A stretch of 64,000 nt of DNA from Nocardia terrae. GTDB taxonomy: Bacteria > Actinomycetota > Actinomycetes > Mycobacteriales > Mycobacteriaceae. The notes beneath the pieces are model-generated. The model saw nothing but the letters and a program-made list of their open reading frames with translations, was not told the DNA's origin and searched no databases. The position numbers and the translations under genes are program-made. Below, piece by piece: positions 47,758-54,834 of this stretch (the first letter of the stretch is position 1; each line of letters begins with the position of its first letter). The DNA lies in the NCBI RefSeq assembly GCF_009760405.1, contig NZ_WRPP01000002.1:248001-312000 (forward strand). Reading direction: 5' to 3'.

Positions 47758-48518
47758 CTATCTGGCAAGACCTCCCGCCAGATCGACAATTGCGGACGAC
47801 ATGGGCCGTCCCGGATTTGGAATTCGAGGATGGCGGTGGCGCGGTGAGGGAGCGGCGATGACGATCGTTCTGGATCCGAGGCGATGGAACCGGATGAGCG
47901 GGCCGAGGCGCTGGCCAGGCCGATCTTCTTGCACATCTGGCCGACCCCGCACAACCTGGTCGGCCACGATCGTGTAGTCCACGCCCGGCACGGTGTCGCC
48001 GCCGTCGTTGAGACGGGTCAGCACGGGTGAACCGACCAATTGCTGAATTCCGGCGTGACCGAGGCTGGTGCCGTGATCGGTGGCACCGTAGGTGATCACA
48101 TGGGCGACTTTGTGATCGGCTGGATTACTCGTATCGGCACCGCCGTTGAATTTCAGATATTGCCGGATGACGACACCGCCCTGGGAATGCCCGATCGTAT
48201 CCACCTGTGCCGCGCCGGTGGTGGCCAGCACGCGATCCACGAGCGCCGCCAGTTGTGCGGCCGAGTCCTCGATGTAGCCGGTGGCCCCGGTGCCGGGTTG
48301 GACCAGCCCCGCGCCCGCGACATCCGCGCGTCCGTAATTGAAGGTGAAGACGCAGTAACCGGCCTTGGCCAGCTCGGGGCCCATATACGAATAGGCGCCG
48401 AAGGCGCCGGCCCAGGTGCCGTGGACGAGCACGACCGGACGGGGATGCGCCGCAACGGGTTTGCAGGACCAGTCGTTGTCTAACGGCCGGTATTGCCCGC
48501 CGGAATCTCGGGACCGGC
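47758..48518 (-). pseudogene. Remnant of a class-2 secreted lipase (EstA/LipA type)
   Basis: The minus strand encodes a recognisable lipase core from about 48500 to 47960: DWSCKPVAAHPRPVVLVHGT, nucleophile elbow TIGHSQGG and HVITYGATDHGTSL. The N-terminal signal peptide and start codon are absent: the frame simply continues from the end of the hydrolase gene at 48519. After VDYTIVADQV the sequence no longer matches the family, so the C-terminal part carrying the catalytic His is lost or frame-shifted. Nothing convincing was found in the 240 bases beyond. Confidence 0.7.
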
Positions 48519-49349
48519 TCAGCCCGCCAGGGCGGTGCGGGTGGCGGAACGGATTGCGGCGGTGACGGTTTCGGGCTCTTCCAGCATGACCAGGTGGCCG
48601 CACCCGCGCGCCTCGATGGCCAGGGTGGGGTTCAGGGTCGCGTTCAGGCGCGCGCCCGCGGCGGCGGACAGGACGCGATTCTCCAGCCCCCAGATGGTGG
48701 TGATGGGCGGGAAGTCCGCATCCGGCCGGAACTCGTCGAGCGCGGCCAGGGTCGACAGGTCGCGGGCGGTGGCGGCGGGCGCGAGCAGACGGCCGCGATC
48801 GCGCCAGCGGCGGTTCAGGTTGGCGAAGGCGGAGGCGTCCATATCGCGCCCGCGCGGGCCGAGCTGTTCGCGGACCACGTACTTCGCGACCAGGCCGGGC
48901 AGCCGGATCGCGCCCGCGACCGAATCGATCGGCAGGTGCGTGGCCAGGCGTGCGCCCAGGCCGGTGAGGGTGGGCCGCAGGGTGGCGGCGGTGAGGGGAT
49001 TGCACAGCACCAGGGCACGCACCTGCTGCGGATTGCGGCGCGCGTAGAGCAGCGACGCGGCGCTGCCGAAGCAGTTGCCGACCATCGTCAGATTGGTGAG
49101 GGCGTGCGCGTCGATGAACTCCTCGACCATGCGCACATAGTTCTCGACCGTATACCCGCTGGTGGGGGAGTCGGAGTCGCCGTAACCGAACAGGTCCAGC
49201 GCGTACACGCTGTGGGTGGCCGCCAGCGAGCGGGTCTGATGCGCCCAGATGTGGCGATCGCCGCCGAGATTGTGCAGGAACAGAATCGGGTCACCCGACC
49301 CGGCGCGGTCGTACGTGACGGATACGCCGTGGTAGTCGAACTCCGGCAT
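48519..49349 (-). CDS. Alpha/beta hydrolase with a Cys nucleophile, next to the beta-lactone genes
   Basis: A 276-residue alpha/beta hydrolase: oxyanion LHNLGG, LDLFGYGDSD, nucleophile elbow VGNCFGS with Cys93 in place of Ser or Asp, and C-terminal His in GCGHLVMLEEP. It is co-directional with and 92 bases downstream of the NltD-like gene, the place where olefin clusters carry OleB. OleB has an Asp nucleophile and the two are not the same type. A Cys nucleophile suggests thioester, acyl-transfer or lactone chemistry; that is inference. Confidence 0.85.
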   Translation of the reverse strand: MPEFDYHGVSVTYDRAGSGDPILFLHNLGGDRHIWAHQTRSLAATHSVYALDLFGYGDSDSPTSGYTVENYVRMVEEFIDAHALTNLTMVGNCFGSAASLLYARRNPQQVRALVLCNPLTAATLRPTLTGLGARLATHLPIDSVAGAIRLPGLVAKYVVREQLGPRGRDMDASAFANLNRRWRDRGRLLAPAATARDLSTLAALDEFRPDADFPPITTIWGLENRVLSAAAGARLNATLNPTLAIEARGCGHLVMLEEPETVTAAIRSATRTALAG

Positions 49350-49441
49350 CGGGCGCTCTCCTCATTGAGTGCGATGTGTACTGCCCCATGCTAGCCGGTA
49401 CCGCCAGTAACACAAGTTTGAGGAGAGTGCCCGAACGCTGG

Positions 49442-50476
49442 TCAGCGAGTGGATCCGGCGATCACCTCCCCGCTGCGGATCCAGGATTTCAGTTCGGTCA
49501 TGCCGGTTTCGCGATCCATAACGGGCCGGTATCCGAAATCGCGGGTGGCGGCGGAGGTGTCATAGGTGCCCGAACGGGTCATGACCGCCACCGAGTAGCG
49601 CGACAGCGGGGGCGTCCAGTGCTCGGCGAGATACGGTACCCGCCTGAGGTTTTCGATGGCCGCGACCACCACCTCGACCAGCCGGGGATCGAGCTTGCGG
49701 CTCGGCCGGGCATAACCGAGGTCCTCGGCGACGTCGCCGAGGAAGCGCCAGACGTTCGTCTGCTCGGCATCGGCGACGAAATACGGCTTGCCGCCGACGT
49801 TCTCGCTGGTGGCGGCCAGGACCGCGGCTTCGACGATATTGTCGACGTGGCACAGCGAGGCATACACCTCGCGCCCGGACGACAGATCCGGCAGCGTGCC
49901 CGCGGCGGCCCGTTCCAGCAGCCGCACGATCGGCCCGGAGCGGTCGCCCGCTCCCCAGATGGCCCGCGGGCGCAGTGCGGTGGTGGTGAATTCGGCGGTA
50001 TTCGCCTTCAGCACCAGCCGTTCCGCGGCGGCCTTGGTCTCGCAGTAGTAGTTGAGGTAGCGGCGCGGATACGGAACCGACTCGTCGATATCGATCTGGT
50101 CGCCGCCATCACGGTCCATGAGCGCGCTGGGACTCGAGATGAACACGAAACGCCGCGCTCCCGCGCCCCGGGCCGCGGCCAGCAGCCGGGCGGTGGCGGC
50201 GGTGTTCTCCGCCCAGAAGCGGGCGCGGGTGCCGCGCTCGTCCACGCGCGCGGCGCTGTGGAACACCACATCCACGCCGGCGGCGGCGCGGTCGAGGGAT
50301 TCCGGATCACTCAGATCGCCGACGACCCGCTCGACCCGGTCGATGACCGGGTCGAGGTCGCGCAGATTGCTGGTGCGGCGCACCAGGATCGACACCTCGT
50401 AGTCGGTGTCCCGTACCAGGCGGCGCACCAGCGCTCCGCCCAGGAAGCCGGAGGCTCCCGTCACCATGGCCTTCAC
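49442..50476 (-). CDS. nltD: NltD/OleD-like NAD(P)-dependent 2-alkyl-3-ketoacid reductase
   Basis: A 344-residue extended short-chain dehydrogenase of the 3beta-HSD type: Rossmann MVTGASGFLGGALVRRL, then VFHSAARVD, FISSPSALMD, and catalytic YYCETKAA (Tyr-x-x-x-Lys). In the OleABCD and Nlt pathways this enzyme reduces the beta-keto acid made by the condensing enzyme to a beta-hydroxy acid, the substrate of NltC/OleC. GTG at 50476 is chosen because AGGAAGGG lies 5 bases upstream. It is probably in one operon with the ligase at 50568. Confidence 0.85.
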   Translation of the reverse strand: MKAMVTGASGFLGGALVRRLVRDTDYEVSILVRRTSNLRDLDPVIDRVERVVGDLSDPESLDRAAAGVDVVFHSAARVDERGTRARFWAENTAATARLLAAARGAGARRFVFISSPSALMDRDGGDQIDIDESVPYPRRYLNYYCETKAAAERLVLKANTAEFTTTALRPRAIWGAGDRSGPIVRLLERAAAGTLPDLSSGREVYASLCHVDNIVEAAVLAATSENVGGKPYFVADAEQTNVWRFLGDVAEDLGYARPSRKLDPRLVEVVVAAIENLRRVPYLAEHWTPPLSRYSVAVMTRSGTYDTSAATRDFGYRPVMDRETGMTELKSWIRSGEVIAGSTR

Positions 50477-50567
50477 GATGCCCTTCCTGTCGCGGTGCCG
50501 CGGCGCCACCGGCTGGCCAGTTCGTCGGCGACCATGCGCACGACGACCTGGACCAGCGCGAGGGCTC

Positions 50568-52247
50568 TCATTTCTGTGCCGCCAGCTGCTTGTCCGCCCA
50601 GACCGTCAGCTTCTCGCGGCCGATCTTGGCGTTGTGGCGGATGTCCACCGGGAACCTCGGGTGGAACAGGAACTCGGTCACCGGCTTGGTGATCTCGAAT
50701 TCGTCGCGGCGGCCGCGCAATTCGCGCTCCACCGCGTCCTTGTCGGCGCCCCGCTCGAGCTCCACGCACAGCACCGGCTGCTGTTCGCCCCGGGCGCCGA
50801 CGCCCACCAGCGCGGTGCGGGCGACGCCCTCGACGGTATTGAAGACCTGCTCGACCTGCACGGTGAACATGGGCCCGTTGGCGGTGTCGAGGCGTTGACT
50901 CTTGCGGCCGCAGAACCGGATTCGCCCCGCGTCGTCGATCCAGGCGAGGTCGCCGGTGCGGTGCCAGGTCACCTCGCCGTCGGCGATCTTGCCGATCTTG
51001 TTGGCGGCCTTGGGCCAGAAGTACCGGGTACTGACGTTCGGGCCGGACACCACCAGCTCGCCGATGCCGCGCGAGGCCGCCAGGTCCGCGGCCCGGGCCT
51101 CGACATCCGACCATTCGGGCAGCGGATCATCGGTGACGGCGATGATGCGCGCCTGCACGTGCAGCGCCGGGCGGCCCACGCACACGCCCTGCCCGTGATG
51201 GGCCTGCTCCACGAGATCGCCCAGCAGTTCGCGGGATTCGATGGTGGCCATCGGCAGCGCCTCGGTGGCCCCGTAGCCGGAGTACACCTTGGCGTCCTCG
51301 GGCAGCGCCTGGCGCAGCGCGGCGATGCACCAGTCCGGGACCGGCGCGCCACCGGAATAGATGCTCTGAATGGTGTCGAGGTCCGCGCCGGATTCCTCGA
51401 TGTGGTGCAGCAGCGGGATCAGCACCGCGGGCGAGGCGAACATGGTGCGCACCCCGAAGCGCCGCACCGCGTCCACCACGTGCGCGGGATCGGTCGCGCC
51501 GACCTTGGACGGGATCAACGGCGGTAGCACGCACCGGGATCCGAGCAGCAGCTCCAGAATGCCGGCCACCGGCGCGGTGATCAGCGAGGTGCCCGGGGCG
51601 ACGTGCTCGCGCGCGTCGTCGACCTGATCGACCATGGCGCTGAGATTGCCGTGGGTGAGCACCACCGCCTTGGCGGGCCCGGTGCTGCCGGTGGTGTAGG
51701 CGATGAGCAGCGGCTCGTCGTCGGGCCCGGGCTCGCGCTCGGGCAGTGCGGAAGCCGGTGTGCGGCCCCAGCTTTCCAGGGTCGGGCCCTGCCACCAGGA
51801 GCGGCCGACGGTCACCGCCACCCGCACCTTGCGGAAGTAGGCGCGGAACACGATGCGCAGCGCCTGCGCCTCCGAGACGCCGACGAAGGCCTCCGCGTCG
51901 GCGGCCTGCAGGCAGCGCAGCATCTTGAACATGCCCATGCCGGGGTCGATCACGACCGGCACCGCGCCGATCTTGAACAGCCCGTACAGCACCGCGTAGA
52001 GCTCCGGTCCCGGCCGCACCAGCACGATGGTGCGCACGCCGCGGGCGACGCCGGCCTCGGTGAACCTCTCGGCGATGGTGTCCGACCACGCGTCGAGTTC
52101 GGCGTAGGTGAGCTGTCGATATTCGGGCACGCCGGCCCGATTCTTGCCGTCCGCATAGATCACCGCCTCCCGCTCGGGATGAGCGGCGACGATATCGCGG
52201 AAGCGATCGAGAGCGCGCCAATAAATGGTGGGCAAGGAATGCGACAC
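50568..52247 (-). CDS. nltC: NltC/OleC-like ATP-dependent beta-lactone synthetase
   Basis: A 559-residue adenylate-forming enzyme with core motifs YTTGSTGPAKAVVLTHG, GYGATEALP, WHRTGDLAWID and GRKSQRLD, and a C-terminal Lys segment NAKIGREKL. Length and the GATEALP and GRKSQR forms resemble OleC/NltC rather than acyl-CoA synthetases. OleC-type enzymes activate a syn-beta-hydroxy acid as acyl-AMP and close a beta-lactone. GTG at 52247 (VSHSLPTIYW) follows GGGGGAA. It is divergent from the thiolase genes at 52654 and is followed by nltD. Confidence 0.85.
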   Translation of the reverse strand: MSHSLPTIYWRALDRFRDIVAAHPEREAVIYADGKNRAGVPEYRQLTYAELDAWSDTIAERFTEAGVARGVRTIVLVRPGPELYAVLYGLFKIGAVPVVIDPGMGMFKMLRCLQAADAEAFVGVSEAQALRIVFRAYFRKVRVAVTVGRSWWQGPTLESWGRTPASALPEREPGPDDEPLLIAYTTGSTGPAKAVVLTHGNLSAMVDQVDDAREHVAPGTSLITAPVAGILELLLGSRCVLPPLIPSKVGATDPAHVVDAVRRFGVRTMFASPAVLIPLLHHIEESGADLDTIQSIYSGGAPVPDWCIAALRQALPEDAKVYSGYGATEALPMATIESRELLGDLVEQAHHGQGVCVGRPALHVQARIIAVTDDPLPEWSDVEARAADLAASRGIGELVVSGPNVSTRYFWPKAANKIGKIADGEVTWHRTGDLAWIDDAGRIRFCGRKSQRLDTANGPMFTVQVEQVFNTVEGVARTALVGVGARGEQQPVLCVELERGADKDAVERELRGRRDEFEITKPVTEFLFHPRFPVDIRHNAKIGREKLTVWADKQLAAQK

Positions 52248-52653
52248 ACTTCCCCCAGAGAATTTGTCGAGGAATGCGAGGAATATCGGTGAGGTTACAC
52301 GGGGTGCTGTCGAACCGCTAGCCGTGGCGATCCGTATTGACTTGATATACAACGTATTTAGTGTGTCCCGGGGTACCGACACGAGTTCCTCGTAACCCCC
52401 TACTCCACCCCTACGGGTGCGGGCCGGTGAACCGTTGCCTATCTGTGTCTTCCAGCGGATTCGAGGCCAAATACCGGTGGGCGCAGTGTGATTCGTGTGA
52501 CCGGTGTGACTCTGGGCTACCGCTGGGTACGGTACCGTTTCACTCGGCATCGGGGCTACGGGATATCAGCGGGGCCGGCTCGGGGGACACCGAATTGCGG
52601 TCGCCGCAGCCAAATTCGACAGGACTCGTTCGGTCCAGAGAGTAGGGGGCCAC
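52248..52653. promoter_or_regulatory. Divergent control region of the beta-lactone cluster (406 bases)
   Basis: Non-coding region between the divergent ligase and thiolase genes. It contains an AT-rich patch at about 52335-52362 (TTGACT, then ATAC-AAC-GTAT palindrome and TATTTA), which may be a promoter with an embedded operator, and a CACCC/GGGTG inverted repeat near 52408-52420. No gene was recognised within it. Confidence 0.6.
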
Positions 52654-53700
52654 ATGCGTACACGTTTCGAATCGATCGGTGCGTACACACCCAGTACGAT
52701 CCGCTCCACGGAAGACGTGATCGACGCCCTTTCCGTTCCCAGGGCATTGGACCTGGAACGAATTACCGGAATCAAGAATCGGCGCGTGCACGACAGCGAT
52801 CCGGAGAATTACGAATCGTCGTTCGTGCTGGCGCGCAAGGCGATCGAGGACTGCCTCGAGCGCTCCGGCTACGAGGCCCGTGAGCTGGACGTGATCATCT
52901 CGGTGTCCATCACGCGCTTCACCGGACCCGGGCAGTTCTGCTACGCGCCGTCGTTCGCCGCACAGCTGGGCAATGTCATCGGCGCGACCAACGCGCTGCA
53001 CTTCGACCTGTCCAACGCCTGCGCGGGCATGATCACCGGCGTGCTGGTGCTCGATCGGATGATCAAGGCCGGCGTGGTGCGCCGGGGCCTGGTGGTCAGC
53101 GGCGAGCAGATCACGCCCATCGCCGAGACCGCCACCCGCGAGATCTCCAAGCCCTACGACCCGCAGTTCGCGGCGCTCACCGTGGGCGACGCGGCGGTCG
53201 CGGTGGTCGTCGACGACCGCGGCAACGACGACGACGAGATCCACTACATCGAGCTCATGACCACCTCGGCCGGGGCCGAGCACTGCATCGGCCAGCCCTC
53301 GGACAAGACCACCGGCATCGCGATGTACACCGACAATCGCGCGCTGGCCAGCGAATCCCGCTTCCTGCAAGGGATTTCGCGGATGGCCGACTTCCTCCAG
53401 GAGAAGGGGCTGGCCTGGGAGAGTGAGAAGTACGACTACTGGATCCACCACCAGTTCAGTGGCCCGGCCATCGAATACATCAGCTCGCTCACCGAGCGGC
53501 ACTTCGACACCCCGATGCCGCAGGCGCTCAATGTGTACGACGAGTACGGCAACACGGCGTCCACCTCGCACTTCCTGGTGCTGCGCGAACACCTCAAGCA
53601 GCAGAAGATCCCACGCGGCTCCAAGGTGCTGCTGATCCCCGAGGCGTCCGGCGTGGTGTCGGGGCATCTCGCCGCGACCATCACCCGGCTGGAGGCGTGA
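52654..53700 (+). CDS. nltA: NltA-like thiolase subunit carrying Cys-His-Asn
   Basis: A 348-residue thiolase-fold (FabH/OleA-like) enzyme. Catalytic Cys123 lies in DLSNACAGM, His266 in WIHHQFSG and Asn300 in DEYGNTAST, so the condensing triad is complete. In OleA a Glu about 26 residues before the Cys provides the base across the dimer; here the equivalent position is Ala98 (YAPSFAAQL). The partner gene four bases downstream has that Glu, which implies an obligate heterodimer joining two acyl-CoAs to a 2-alkyl-3-keto acid. Symbol assignment follows the nocardiolactone nomenclature and could be swapped. Confidence 0.85.
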   Translation: MRTRFESIGAYTPSTIRSTEDVIDALSVPRALDLERITGIKNRRVHDSDPENYESSFVLARKAIEDCLERSGYEARELDVIISVSITRFTGPGQFCYAPSFAAQLGNVIGATNALHFDLSNACAGMITGVLVLDRMIKAGVVRRGLVVSGEQITPIAETATREISKPYDPQFAALTVGDAAVAVVVDDRGNDDDEIHYIELMTTSAGAEHCIGQPSDKTTGIAMYTDNRALASESRFLQGISRMADFLQEKGLAWESEKYDYWIHHQFSGPAIEYISSLTERHFDTPMPQALNVYDEYGNTASTSHFLVLREHLKQQKIPRGSKVLLIPEASGVVSGHLAATITRLEA

Positions 53701-53704
53701 ACAT

Positions 53705-54619
53705 ATGAGTACGGCAATCGTTTCGGCCGCGGTGTGCACCGACACCGATACCGGCAGCTACTTCGAGTTGGCGACGCGGGCCGGGCGGCAGGCGCTCGAG
53801 GCGGCCGAGGTGTCGCCCGAGCGGGTCGGCCTGGTGATCAACGCCGGTGTCTTCCGCGACAGCAATATCGCCGAACCCGCTGTGGCGGCGCTGATCCAGA
53901 AGCGTCTGGAAGTGGGCCTGGAGTACGAGACCGGGCGGGTGCCCGCGTTCTCGTTCGACCTGCTCAACGGTGCCACCGGGGTGGTGCACGCGCTCATGAC
54001 CGCGCAGTGCTTCACCGGGCTCGGGGAAGTGGAGTACGCGCTGATCGTCGCCGGTGACACCCACCCGTCCACCGAGCGCGGGCGCGCGGACTTCCCCTAC
54101 ACCGCCGGCGGCGCGGCGATCCTGTTGCACGCCTCCGAGAGCGCGGGCGGATTCGGGCGCATCTACGCCGCCGAGACCCCGGGGGTGAAGGGGCCGACCG
54201 CCTGGGCCGACCTCGAGGCGGCGGGCACCGATGGTCGCAACGCGCTCACGGTGCGGCCGGAGATCGGTGATCCGCTGGCCCTGTCGGAATCGGTGCTGCG
54301 TGAATGCCTCGCCGGTGAGGGACTGCAAACCGGTGACTTCGCCACCGGCGCCGCGGTACTGCTCACGCCCGCCCCGGTCCCCGGATTCCGGGAACGGGTG
54401 GCGTACCACCTCGGCATTCCCTCTGCCGCCGTGGCGGGCATCGATCCCTTTGTCGGCGACCCGTATTCCGCCGGACCGGTGCACGCCTACCTGAGCGCGG
54501 CCTCCCAGGGCATGCTCGACGAGGCCCACACGGTGGTGTTCCTGGCCGCGGACGAGAATTCGGCGGCCTGCCTGGTGTACCGGCCGCGTGCTCTGGTCGC
54601 CGCTCAGGCCGCACCGTAG
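53705..54619 (+). CDS. nltB: NltB-like thiolase subunit lacking the Cys but retaining the Glu
   Basis: A 304-residue shortened thiolase-fold protein. The active-site Cys position is Ala90 (LLNGATGVVHAL against LSNACAGM in the partner), so it cannot form the acyl-enzyme. It retains Glu57 in FRDSNIAEPAVAALIQ, matching the OleA EPA-type segment. The start lies four bases after the partner stop with GGAGG upstream, so the two are co-translated. It is best explained as the base-donating half of a heterodimeric OleA-type synthase. Confidence 0.85.
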   Translation: MSTAIVSAAVCTDTDTGSYFELATRAGRQALEAAEVSPERVGLVINAGVFRDSNIAEPAVAALIQKRLEVGLEYETGRVPAFSFDLLNGATGVVHALMTAQCFTGLGEVEYALIVAGDTHPSTERGRADFPYTAGGAAILLHASESAGGFGRIYAAETPGVKGPTAWADLEAAGTDGRNALTVRPEIGDPLALSESVLRECLAGEGLQTGDFATGAAVLLTPAPVPGFRERVAYHLGIPSAAVAGIDPFVGDPYSAGPVHAYLSAASQGMLDEAHTVVFLAADENSAACLVYRPRALVAAQAAP

Positions 54620-54626
54620 CCCAATC

Positions 54627-54655
54627 TGAAATACACTGTTCGGCAGTGAATTTCA
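54627..54655. promoter_or_regulatory. AT-rich hairpin or palindrome between the thiolase pair and the LuxR-type gene
   Basis: Arms TGAAATACACTG (54627-54638) and CAGTGAATTTCA (54644-54655) pair with one mismatch around a TTCGG loop, seven bases after the stop. No T-run follows, so it may be a terminator-like or mRNA-stabilising hairpin, or an operator for the downstream regulator. The rest of the 215-base gap shows nothing clear. Confidence 0.6.
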
Positions 54656-54834
54656 TCCGGTCAATGGTCGCCGGCGGGCAGTGTCGCGCCGCCGGTGACC
54701 ACCGGAAATCGTTGTGCCCCGGCTGATCCTGGGCGTTCACGCGCCCTCGCTGCAATGATGCCGCTCCAGCACACTCGAGCTCGCCGTGCCACGCCTGTCA
54801 GTCGGGCGCATCCGATCGCTGAAAGGGATGTCAG

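Noticed and set aside
48519..49349. Calling the hydrolase OleB.
   Set aside because: OleB has an Asp nucleophile of haloalkane-dehalogenase type; here the elbow has Cys, so the name is not supported.
52361..52645. A 94-codon plus-strand frame in the divergent control region.
   Set aside because: No ribosome-binding site, no recognisable motif, and it overlaps the likely promoter of the thiolase genes.
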